From Smithellaceae bacterium (GTDB lineage: Bacteria > Desulfobacterota > Syntrophia > Syntrophales > JAQULV01), in NCBI GenBank assembly GCA_028718405.1, contig JAQULV010000076.1, positions 1 to 6,601 of the forward strand: a stretch of DNA of 6,601 nt, in the 5' to 3' direction. Made by a program: the position numbers and the translations under genes. How positions within the stretch are numbered: the first letter of the stretch is position 1; every line of letters starts with the position of its first letter. Under the pieces are notes generated by a model that worked only from the letters and a program-made list of their open reading frames with translations, made no database searches and had not been told where the DNA came from. Below are positions 1-6,055 of the stretch, one piece after another.

Positions 1-1202
1 GCCGGATGCGCAACACCCCTATCATCACCTTCATCAACAAACTCGACCGTGACGGCCAGCAGCCGTTGGATATCTTGGCCGACATCGAGGACAAGCTCCA
101 GATCGAGTGTGTGCCCCTGTCCTGGCCCATCGGGATGGGAAAGAGCTTTAAGGGGGTCTACAACCTCTACCGCAAGGAGCTCCACCTGTTTCCCCCCGGA
201 CAGGAAAAAAGATCCGACGATGGCATCGTTATCACCGACATCTACGATCCTTACCTCGACGAGCTCCTCGGTGTGCAGGCCGAGGACCTGCGCGCCGATA
301 TCGAGCTCCTTAATGGGGCGGCCAGTCCCTTCGAGCGGGCGCAATACCTGAAGGGGAACCAGACGCCCGTATTTTTCGGTAGCGCCATCAACAACTTCGG
401 GGTGAGGGAACTTCTCAATGCCTTCGTCGAGATGGCTCCCCCGCCCGGGCCGCGAGCCGCGGTGTCGCGTGAGGTGTCGCCTTACGAGGAGGCCTTCTCG
501 GGGTTCGTCTTTAAGATCCAAGCCAACATGGACCCGGCCCATCGCGACCGGATCGCCTTCCTTAGGATCTGCTCAGGCAAGTTTACGCGCGGGATGCGCG
601 TCATCCATCACCGCTTCGATAAGGAAATCTCACTTGCCAACGCGACGATCTTCATGGCTCAGGACCGGACCAATGTGGAGGAGGCCTACCCTGGGGACAT
701 CATCGGCATCCATAACCACGGAACGATCAAGATCGGCGACACCTTCACCGACAAGGAGTTTCTGAAATTCACCGGCATCCCCAACTTCGCCCCGGAGAAC
801 TTCCGGAGGGTCATTTTGAAGAACCCCATGAAGATGAAACAACTGCAGAAGGGGCTTTTGCAGCTCTCCGAAGAAGGTGCCGTCCAAGTCTTTCGTCCCG
901 TCGCGGGCAGTGACTATATCTTAGGCGCCGTGGGGGTGCTCCAGTTCGACGTAACGATGGCCCGGCTGAGGGATGAGTACGGCGTCGAGGCAATCTATGA
1001 GCCGGTCGATTACGCCCTGGCCCGGTGGATCGAGTGTGCCGACAAGAAGAAACTGGAAGACTTTCAGCGCGAAAACCGCGCCAACCTGATGCTGGATGCC
1101 GAGGGACACCTGACGTACCTAGCGGGAAGCGAGTGGCGTCTGGGCCACGTTATGGAGAACTCGCCCGGCGTTGTCTTCCGCAAGACCAGAGAGCACAGCT
1201 GA
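1..1202 (+). CDS. prfC: Peptide chain release factor 3 (RF3), 5' end outside window
   Basis: RF3 is a cytoplasmic translational GTPase that removes RF1/RF2 from the ribosome after peptide release. The reading frame is open from base 3, and the ATG at 6 is internal: by recalled comparison with E. coli RF3 (529 aa) about 130 residues are missing, including the P-loop and switch regions. What remains starts just before the G4 motif NKLDRD (residues 11-16 counted from the ATG at 6) and includes the G5-like GSA (125-127). The domain II stretches [11 protein letters not shown] and [16 protein letters not shown] follow, then [10 protein letters not shown] and [12 protein letters not shown] leading into domain III. 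The C-terminus, ending in KTREHS, closely matches the E. coli end FHQTREH, so the 3' end is intact. It converges on the DUF1643 gene with only 6 bases between the stop codons. No frameshift is seen. Identification is secure; the RF3-specific insert and C-terminal domain separate it from EF-G. Confidence 0.97.
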   Translation, partial: RMRNTPIITFINKLDRDGQQPLDILADIEDKLQIECVPLSWPIGMGKSFKGVYNLYRKELHLFPPGQEKRSDDGIVITDIYDPYLDELLGVQAEDLRADIELLNGAASPFERAQYLKGNQTPVFFGSAINNFGVRELLNAFVEMAPPPGPRAAVSREVSPYEEAFSGFVFKIQANMDPAHRDRIAFLRICSGKFTRGMRVIHHRFDKEISLANATIFMAQDRTNVEEAYPGDIIGIHNHGTIKIGDTFTDKEFLKFTGIPNFAPENFRRVILKNPMKMKQLQKGLLQLSEEGAVQVFRPVAGSDYILGAVGVLQFDVTMARLRDEYGVEAIYEPVDYALARWIECADKKKLEDFQRENRANLMLDAEGHLTYLAGSEWRLGHVMENSPGVVFRKTREHS

Positions 1203-1208
1203 GAGCTG

Positions 1209-1748
1209 CTATCGCACCTTCGCCGCCGCCCGCGTCCGGACGGGAAGCGGTTGAATAAAATCCGTACCGGTCCCCCGGGACGGGTGGGCTTTTGTCAAGA
1301 AGAGTAATTTATCAGGCATCTCCGCCAGGATCTCCATTACACGGGCCTCACGACGCGGAAACCTATGCGCCTTTCCCCAGGCCAGAATCACGATCTCGGA
1401 TTCCTTCAGCGCTTTCGTGATGGCGCTGTCGTTTTCCAAACCGACGTCTTCCTCCTTTCCCTGAAAGTCCTTCGTTTGTACAAGGGCGAAAAGATTGACG
1501 ACAATCAGCCGTCCGACACCGGCAAACTCCGGACGTGCACCACCGAAGACGGCTTTTTCCATGAATTGAACGGAGCGGTCTGCGATCTCGTCGTTTGCGT
1601 AGCTGGGATTCTGCATGATCACGCAGGCCGTCTTCCCGGGCGGGCCGATGGCCGGGCAGGTAATTTCCAGGCGGTACCTAAAGCGTCTCCCTCCCTCCCG
1701 GGAGAACCACGCCCGCGCCACAGCTCCGGCGATGTGCCTGTAGGTCAT
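1209..1748 (-). CDS. DUF1643 domain protein
   Basis: This 179-residue protein matches the DUF1643 pattern as I recall it. It has a basic N-terminal strand region (RRFRYRLEIT, 21-30), the signature MQNPSYAND (45-53, the counterpart of the common MLNPSTAD-type motif), a core strand GRLIVVNLFAL (79-89), ENDSAI (105-110), AWGKA (123-127), and LTKAHPSRG near the C-terminus (151-159). No signal peptide or membrane segment is visible, so it is probably cytoplasmic. The family's biochemical function is not established, and I assign none. The ATG lies 3 bases after the upstream VOC stop codon. A Shine-Dalgarno-like AAGAAGG sits inside the last VOC codons (bases 1760-1766, minus strand) with an 11-base spacer, so the two genes are very likely co-transcribed and perhaps translationally coupled. 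The 3' end converges on prfC. Confidence 0.85.
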   Translation of the reverse strand: MTYRHIAGAVARAWFSREGGRRFRYRLEITCPAIGPPGKTACVIMQNPSYANDEIADRSVQFMEKAVFGGARPEFAGVGRLIVVNLFALVQTKDFQGKEEDVGLENDSAITKALKESEIVILAWGKAHRFPRREARVMEILAEMPDKLLFLTKAHPSRGTGTDFIQPLPVRTRAAAKVR

Positions 1749-1751
1749 ACG

Positions 1752-2339
1752 TCACGTTGCCTTCTTCCCGTGGAAGAGCTCGCTGCCAGCACCGGGGTAG
1801 ACCACCCTCTTGGCGACAGGCGTCGGCTTGGCAACTGCCGGCCAGATTCCCGGCTGGGGCTCGGCCCCTTCCTTGGTCACTTCCGAGGGAGACCGGTCGC
1901 GCATCTGTGGGTGCTTGCGGATATCGATATCGGCGACGTTGTGAGAGAACTCAATTGGAATACCGTTGGGATCGTAAGAGTAGAGAGAGTGGATGAAACC
2001 GTGATCGATGATGTCCGAGGCGTAGAACCCGGCCGCGGCGAGTTTATCCCTGAGCTCCCAGAGATCGTCTTCGCTTTCCACGCCGAAGGAGACGTGGTCG
2101 AAGATAAAGGGACCCGCCACCGGTCGGCCGTGCTCCTTTTCGCGTTCCGGCAGAACGCCGGGCCATTCGAAAAAGGCGATCAAATCCTCCTCCGAGATCT
2201 GGAAGAAATAATGCCTGTAACCGGGCTGGCCCAACCCTGCGACCAGTCTCATACCCAGGAGGTCCCGCCAGAAACGGATCGTCCGATCCATATCGCCAGT
2301 CGCCATTGCCAGGTGATTCACGCCATTGTAACTGATCAT
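1752..2339 (-). CDS. VOC-family (glyoxalase/dioxygenase superfamily) metalloprotein
   Basis: This 195-residue protein has two beta-alpha-beta-beta-beta modules of the vicinal oxygen chelate fold. Module 1 runs about residues 4-60 (VNHLAMATGDMDRTIRFWRD) and module 2 about 78-133 (FDHVSFGVE to PNGIPIEFSH). Likely metal ligands are His9, Glu58, His82 and Glu130, which occupy the usual H/E/H/E positions. Family members include glyoxalase I, extradiol dioxygenases, epimerases and fosfomycin- or bleomycin-resistance proteins; the sequence does not show which reaction applies. Residues 134-195 form a Pro/Lys-rich tail beyond the normal fold, containing EGAEPQP and PGAGSELF. The open frame extends upstream to an ATG at 2471. 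I chose 2339 because AGGAGG lies 4 bases upstream and the VOC fold starts there, while the extra 44 residues are basic, unlike VOC sequence, and lack a ribosome binding site. It is the first gene of an operon with the DUF1643 gene. The identification as VOC is firm and the substrate unknown. Confidence 0.88.
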   Translation of the reverse strand: MISYNGVNHLAMATGDMDRTIRFWRDLLGMRLVAGLGQPGYRHYFFQISEEDLIAFFEWPGVLPEREKEHGRPVAGPFIFDHVSFGVESEDDLWELRDKLAAAGFYASDIIDHGFIHSLYSYDPNGIPIEFSHNVADIDIRKHPQMRDRSPSEVTKEGAEPQPGIWPAVAKPTPVAKRVVYPGAGSELFHGKKAT

Positions 2340-2343
2340 AGCC

Positions 2344-2349
2344 CCTCCT
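2344..2349 (-). promoter_or_regulatory. Ribosome binding site that fixes the VOC start
   Basis: The minus strand reads AGGAGG here, a perfect Shine-Dalgarno, 4 bases before the ATG at 2339-2337. It decides in favour of the short 195-residue product over the in-frame ATGs at 2471 and 2387, neither of which has a comparable site. A GC-rich inverted repeat (2350-2363) lies immediately upstream in the same mRNA and could affect access to this site. Confidence 0.85.
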
Positions 2350-2375
2350 GCCGCGACCGCGGCTCTTATTTTTTT
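2350..2375 (+). terminator. Rho-independent terminator-like hairpin, plus strand
   Basis: GCCGCG (2350-2355) pairs perfectly with CGCGGC (2358-2363), and the plus strand then reads TCTTA followed by seven T (2369-2375). The order of GC stem then T-run fits an intrinsic terminator for rightward transcription. The perfect palindrome leaves only a 2-base loop, so the real stem would be about 5 bp with a 4-base loop, which is short. No plus-strand gene ends just before it. If functional, it would stop transcripts running antisense through the VOC and DUF1643 genes, for example prfC read-through, before they reach the LolA-like operon. On the minus strand the same repeat lies in the VOC leader next to its ribosome binding site. 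Confidence 0.45.
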
Positions 2376-2385
2376 GTGCAATTTC

Positions 2386-2413
2386 ATGTTACCATAGATG
2401 CGGGGACGGTCAA
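2386..2413 (-). promoter_or_regulatory. Candidate sigma-70 promoter for the VOC-DUF1643 operon
   Basis: On the minus strand, TTGACC (2413-2408, 5 of 6 matches to the -35 consensus) is followed after 16 bases by TAACAT (2391-2386, 4 of 6 matches to the -10). A transcript starting near 2379 would have a leader of about 40 bases ending at the VOC start. Its position and direction suit the operon. The call rests on consensus matching only. Confidence 0.4.
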
Positions 2414-2689
2414 TGATCCGCAGTATGGGCGTTGCACCTTTCAAGTGCGCGTGAAAACGCCGCTTGTGCACAGCTGCCGGGCTTGCGCGGGAGATGAACT
2501 TGCAGATGATCTTTTTTATCCCTGCCCTCTAGGATAATGGAGAGAAGTATATCATCCTTTCGTTCATCGTATTTCTGCGTAAAGAGATTATGCTCACCGG
2601 GCTTATCTTGGGCAAATTACCCTGCTGGTCCGGTAGGCTTGCTGTTTATCCCTTTTCCCCACCCTTCTTGCGCCCGTGCGCATTTTCGT
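2414..2689. other. Intergenic stretch with no recognisable gene
   Basis: This is the middle of the divergent region between the VOC gene and the LolA-like gene. Open frames exist on both strands, for example a plus-strand frame of 80 codons starting at 2537. They have low-complexity or atypical composition (Ser-, Phe- and Pro-rich), no good ribosome binding site and no resemblance I recognise. I see no tRNA, known riboswitch, CRISPR or insertion-sequence ends. A GATAAT hexamer at 2533-2538 lacks a matching -35. The remainder may be leader, upstream regulatory or non-functional sequence. Confidence 0.5.
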
Positions 2690-2718
2690 TTGGCCATTTC
2701 CAAAAAGTCTGCTACCTT
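2690..2718 (+). promoter_or_regulatory. Weak candidate promoter for the LolA-like/ABC operon
   Basis: TTGGCC (2690-2695, 4 of 6 to the -35 consensus) and TACCTT (2713-2718, 3 of 6 to the -10) are separated by exactly 17 bases. The -10 is preceded by TGC, giving an extended -10 (TGn). A short inverted repeat, TTTGG (2689-2693) and CCAAA (2700-2704), overlaps the -35 and could be an operator. A transcript from here would have a leader of roughly 65-70 bases. The -10 is poor, so this remains only a candidate. Confidence 0.3.
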
Positions 2719-2792
2719 AGTTGCGCCTCGCGATTCCCGGGCAGTACCACCGTTGAATTTCTCTTTCCAACTGATCTGAAGAAGGAGCAGTC

Positions 2793-3548
2793 ATGCGATA
2801 TAAAATCGTCCTCGTCTTCCTTTCTGTCCTCTTCTGCATACCCGCGGCACATGCCCAGATGAAGAACGGTCAGGCCGTCGTGCAGGCAGCCTTCGACTAC
2901 TGGCGGGGGAAGACATCCACCGCCGTGGTCAATATGACGATCCACCGTCCCGAATGGGAACGCACCATGACCATCAAGGCTTGGACGAAAGGCGAGAAAG
3001 ACAGTCTCGTGGTGATCATCTCTCCCGCCAAAGACAGCGGCAACAGCACGCTGAAGAAAGGCCCGGAGATGTGGGTTTACAACCCCAAGGTCAACCGCGT
3101 CATCAAACTGCCTCCGTCGATGATGGCCCAATCATGGATGGGCTCGGACTTCTCCAACAACGACCTCGCCAAATCCGATAGCCTCCTGCACGACTACACC
3201 CACAAGATCGTCGGGATGGAGACACAGGAGGGAAAGAAGGTCTACCTGATCGAATCGACCCCAAAGCCCGCTGCGCCCGTCATTTGGGGGAAGCAACGGT
3301 TCAAGATCCGTGAGGACTATATAATGCTCACTCAGGAATTCTACGACGAGGACGGCAAACTCGTGAAGTCCATGGTCGCCCAACGGATTGAGATGCAGGA
3401 CGGGAAACTCTTTCCCCAGGTATGGGTAATGAGAAAAGCGGACGCACGCGACGAGTTCACGAAGCTCGTCTATCGCGAGCTTACGTTCGACCGTGATATC
3501 CCCGACGGGACATTTTCCCTCACCTCCTTGAAGAACCCGCCTAGGTAA
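2793..3548 (+). CDS. Periplasmic LolA-like outer membrane lipoprotein-sorting protein
   Basis: This is a 251-residue exported protein. Residues 1-21 form a signal peptide: basic start MRYK, a hydrophobic core and an AHA cleavage site before Gln22. Cys15 is not in a lipobox, so a soluble periplasmic product is expected. The mature part resembles the LolA_like family (outer membrane lipoprotein-sorting protein, Pfam PF17131 as I recall), a curved beta-sheet fold that shields lipid chains. Landmarks are MTIKAWTKG (59-67), PAKDSGNSTLKK (78-89), MWVYNPKVNRVIKLPPSM (93-110) and the hallmark SWMGSDFSNNDL (114-125), followed by strands to FDRDIPDGTF near the C-terminus. AAGGAG at 2782-2787 gives a good ribosome binding site with a 5-base spacer. 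The next permease gene starts 3 bases after the stop, so this is the first gene of the ABC operon. By analogy with LolA it would accept a lipid or lipoprotein from the transporter, but it is a different family from canonical LolA and its cargo is unknown. Confidence 0.88.
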   Translation: MRYKIVLVFLSVLFCIPAAHAQMKNGQAVVQAAFDYWRGKTSTAVVNMTIHRPEWERTMTIKAWTKGEKDSLVVIISPAKDSGNSTLKKGPEMWVYNPKVNRVIKLPPSMMAQSWMGSDFSNNDLAKSDSLLHDYTHKIVGMETQEGKKVYLIESTPKPAAPVIWGKQRFKIREDYIMLTQEFYDEDGKLVKSMVAQRIEMQDGKLFPQVWVMRKADARDEFTKLVYRELTFDRDIPDGTFSLTSLKNPPR

Positions 3549-3551
3549 GAG

Positions 3552-4790
3552 ATGATATCGATAGACGTCAAGATGGCCTGGCGTAACGTGTGGCGCAATC
3601 CGCGGCGCACGATCCTTACGATCTGCGCCATCGCCTTCGCCTGCATCCTTCTGGTCTTCATGGTCTCCTGGCAGTTAGGATCCTATGAGACCATGATCAA
3701 CGCCGCCGTCGACATCCATATGGGGCATCTCCAGATCCAGGCGAAAGGATACCAGCAGAAGCACGACATCAACCTGGCCGTCTCCGATCCGCGCTCGCTG
3801 GGAAGGATCCTCGACAAAATCCCGGAGGTCTCGGCTTATACGTACCGGGCCGATGCCTTCACCCTGGCCTCTTCCCGCGACCGGACCTATGGTGTTTTGG
3901 TAATCGGAATCGATCCCGAAAAGGAAGCGCAGGTCTCGACGCTGAAGCGCTCCCTCCGTGAGGGTCGTTACCTCTCGGAAGGGGATACCGACCAGGCCTT
4001 GGTGGGGAAACTTCTGGCCCGTAACCTCCGCGTGCGCGTCGGGGATGAGTTAGTCTTGCTCGGCCAGGGACGCGATGGCAGCGTCGCGGCAACGGTCGTG
4101 CGCGTAAAGGGGATCTATTCCTCCGGTCAGGACGACTTCGACAGGTCATCAATCCAGATTCCGCTCGGTTATTTTCAGGACACATATGCCATGGGAGACG
4201 CGGTCCACGAGGTCGTGATCCGCAGCGATACGCTGAAGGACGTGCCAATCGTCAAGACGGTGCTCCAACACGACATAAAGAAAGAAGGGCGGCGCAATCT
4301 CGATGTCCTTGACTGGACAGAGTTGATGCCGGGGCTGATCGAGGTGATCCAGATCGACGTCACGAGCGGTTTCATCTTCTATTTCGTCCTGATTATCGTC
4401 GTCGCCTTTAGCATCCTCAACACCTTTCTGATGGCGATCCTCGAGAGGAAAAAGGAGTTCGGCGTGTTCATGGCCATGGGCACCACTCCCACAAGACTTG
4501 TGAAGCTGCTGCTCATGGAATCGACGGCCATGACCCTCATCGGCATTGTCGTAGGAACGTGCGCCGGGATACTTCTTACCTGGTACTTCCAGGTGCACGG
4601 CATCTTCATCTCCGGTGCGGAGGATATCTTGAGACAATACGGCATGCCGGAGCGGATCCATCCGCGGCTGTCGATTATTTCCATTATCCTGGGTCCGTCG
4701 CTGGTGCTTGTCATTACCTTCCTGACGGCCCTTTACCCGGCGCTGCGAGTCAGGCGCCTGCGTCCCGTGGAGGCCATTTCCTCCACGTGA
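3552..4790 (+). CDS. ABC transporter permease, FtsX/MacB type (first of pair)
   Basis: This 412-residue inner membrane protein has the four-helix MacB/LolC/LolE topology. TM1 lies at about 20-42 after a cytoplasmic MAWRNVWRNPRRT segment. A large periplasmic MacB_PCD-like domain spans about 43-270. TM2 lies at about 273-296, a coupling helix at 297-323 (LERKKEFGVFMAMGTTPTRL) that would contact the ATPase, TM3 at about 324-346, and TM4 at about 373-397. The C-terminal FtsX domain ends with LYPALRVRRLRPVEAIS, typical of the family. The start follows the LolA-like stop by 3 bases, and an AGG (3543-3545) overlapping that stop codon region serves as a weak Shine-Dalgarno, so translational coupling is likely. 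An in-frame ATG at codon 8 (MAWRN) is a possible alternative start. It probably forms a heterodimer with the paralogous permease directly downstream. There is no fused ATPase domain, unlike MacB itself. The substrate is unknown. Confidence 0.9.
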   Translation: MISIDVKMAWRNVWRNPRRTILTICAIAFACILLVFMVSWQLGSYETMINAAVDIHMGHLQIQAKGYQQKHDINLAVSDPRSLGRILDKIPEVSAYTYRADAFTLASSRDRTYGVLVIGIDPEKEAQVSTLKRSLREGRYLSEGDTDQALVGKLLARNLRVRVGDELVLLGQGRDGSVAATVVRVKGIYSSGQDDFDRSSIQIPLGYFQDTYAMGDAVHEVVIRSDTLKDVPIVKTVLQHDIKKEGRRNLDVLDWTELMPGLIEVIQIDVTSGFIFYFVLIIVVAFSILNTFLMAILERKKEFGVFMAMGTTPTRLVKLLLMESTAMTLIGIVVGTCAGILLTWYFQVHGIFISGAEDILRQYGMPERIHPRLSIISIILGPSLVLVITFLTALYPALRVRRLRPVEAISST

Positions 4791-4797
4791 GTTTACG

Positions 4798-6030
4798 GTG
4801 AAAAAAATGTACCTTCGCATGGGCTGGCGCAATATCTGGAGAAATCCCCGCAGAACCATGGTGATCCTCACCGCCATCATCATCGGGGTATGGAGCATGA
4901 TCGCGTTGGGTGCGCTCATGAAAGGCATCTCCAACCAGATGATCCTAAACGGCATCGCGACCTTAACCGGTCACATCCAGATTCACGCACCGGGATACAG
5001 CGACGATCCGGTCGTGGAAAACAGCATCATGGCACCGGAGGAATTGGAGGCGAAACTGGCCAAGCTGCTGCCGCCCGGCTCCCACGTCTCGGCCCGCATA
5101 CGGGTGAGCGCCACCGCCAACAACGCCCGCCACGCCGACGGCGTCACGATTGTCGGTGTCGACCCGGGGGCGGAGGCCAAGGTCTCTTTTATCGGCCATG
5201 CCGTCAAGATCGGACGCTACCTAAATAGCAACGATCCCAACGGTATCGTCATCGGCAAGGCCCTGGCGGAGAAATTCGAGACCGGCCTGGGAAAGAAGCT
5301 GGTGCTGATGAGCCAAGACCGGAGCAAGAATATCGCCTCACGGGCCTTTGTGATCGTAGGGATCTACCGCGCCGAGCTGGAGGCAACGGAAAAGCAGTAC
5401 ATCTTCATGAATAAAGACGTCGCCCAGCAAATGCTGGGATTGGGAAAGGGCATTTCGGAGATCTCGATACTCCTGCCGGAAAACGATCTGACAACGCCCG
5501 TAACCGACCGCCTCCGTGCTGCTCTACCGATCCAGAAGTTCGACATCCGTCCCTGGCTGGAGCTGCTTCCCATGGCCCGGGGCTATCTCAAGATCTACGA
5601 TACCTTTATCCTCATCTGGTACCTGGTCGTGTTCACCGCCATGGCCTTCGGCATCATCAACACCACGCTCATGGCCGTCTACGAGAGGATGAGGGAATTC
5701 GGCCTCATGAAGGCTCTGGGGATGAAGCCGGCGTGGATTATAGAAGAGGTCGTCGTCGAGTCTCTCTTTATACTCCTGCTCGGCGTGGCGGTGGGGGATG
5801 CGATCAGCATAGCAACCGTCTACGCCCTGTCCCTCCACGGGATCGACCTTTCCGCCTTTGCCGCGGGATCGGAGTTTGCCGGCGTCGCCCGGGTGATCTA
5901 TCCCCTGGTCGATGCGAGAAACGTGATATCGGCCAATGCAGTGGTCTTTGTGCTGGGAATCTTGATCAGCCTTTACCCCGCAGCGAAGGCGGCGCGCTTC
6001 ACGCCACGGGAGGCCCTGCTGCACAATTGA
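4798..6030 (+). CDS. ABC transporter permease, FtsX/MacB type (second of pair)
   Basis: This is a 410-residue paralogue of the preceding permease with the same plan. A cytoplasmic MGWRNIWRNPRRT leads into TM1 (about 20-42), then a periplasmic domain to about 265. TM2 lies at about 267-292, the coupling helix at 294-320 (YERMREFGLMKALGMKPAWI), TM3 at about 321-345 and TM4 at about 378-396, with the family ending YPAAKAARFTPREAL. Both copies share GHxQI just after TM1 (GHLQIQAKGY and GHIQIHAPGY) and a GxDP motif in the periplasmic domain (GIDPEKEAQVS and GVDPGAEAKVS), showing duplication followed by divergence. The GTG at 4798 lies 7 bases after the previous stop. An ATG at 4807 is a good alternative start, because GGTGA (4797-4801) sits 5 bases before it. 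It likely pairs with the first permease and the downstream ATPase. Its substrate is not evident. Confidence 0.9.
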   Translation: MKKMYLRMGWRNIWRNPRRTMVILTAIIIGVWSMIALGALMKGISNQMILNGIATLTGHIQIHAPGYSDDPVVENSIMAPEELEAKLAKLLPPGSHVSARIRVSATANNARHADGVTIVGVDPGAEAKVSFIGHAVKIGRYLNSNDPNGIVIGKALAEKFETGLGKKLVLMSQDRSKNIASRAFVIVGIYRAELEATEKQYIFMNKDVAQQMLGLGKGISEISILLPENDLTTPVTDRLRAALPIQKFDIRPWLELLPMARGYLKIYDTFILIWYLVVFTAMAFGIINTTLMAVYERMREFGLMKALGMKPAWIIEEVVVESLFILLLGVAVGDAISIATVYALSLHGIDLSAFAAGSEFAGVARVIYPLVDARNVISANAVVFVLGILISLYPAAKAARFTPREALLHN

Positions 6031-6042
6031 AGAAAAACTCCT

Positions 6043-6048
6043 AAGGAG
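6043..6048 (+). promoter_or_regulatory. Ribosome binding site of the ABC ATPase gene
   Basis: AAGGAG stands 7 bases before the ATG at 6056 in the 25-base gap after the second permease. It supports 6056 as the true start. The site is stronger than those of the two permeases, which could favour higher ATPase synthesis, as expected when two ATPase subunits are needed per complex. Confidence 0.8.
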
Positions 6049-6055
6049 AGCGGTA

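Noticed and set aside
1192..1210. Small inverted repeat across the prfC stop codon (AGCA/TGCT and GCT/AGC)
   Set aside because: The stem is short and bulged and has no T-run on either strand. It is likely chance.
1226..1250. GC-rich imperfect hairpin just after prfC as a terminator
   Set aside because: The stem has a GAA bulge and is followed by TTGAATAAAA with no T-run on the plus strand. It also lies in DUF1643 coding sequence.
2340..2471. N-terminal extension of the VOC protein to an ATG at 2471
   Set aside because: No ribosome binding site precedes the upstream ATGs, the extra residues are basic and unlike the VOC fold, and a perfect AGGAGG fixes the start at 2339. The proposed promoter would also lie inside the extension.
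1365..2537. Long plus-strand open frame of 390 codons opposite the VOC and DUF1643 genes
   Set aside because: It is antisense to two genes with clear family motifs, has no recognisable domain, and its composition is that of a complement frame.
2793..2855. Lipoprotein signal peptide for the LolA-like protein, based on Cys15
   Set aside because: Residues before Cys15 (VLF) do not fit a lipobox, and a clear AHA signal peptidase I site follows at 19-21.
2537..2862. Two overlapping plus-strand open frames of 80 and 90 codons before the LolA-like gene
   Set aside because: They lack convincing ribosome binding sites and familiar sequence, and one runs out of frame into the LolA-like gene. They look like chance frames.
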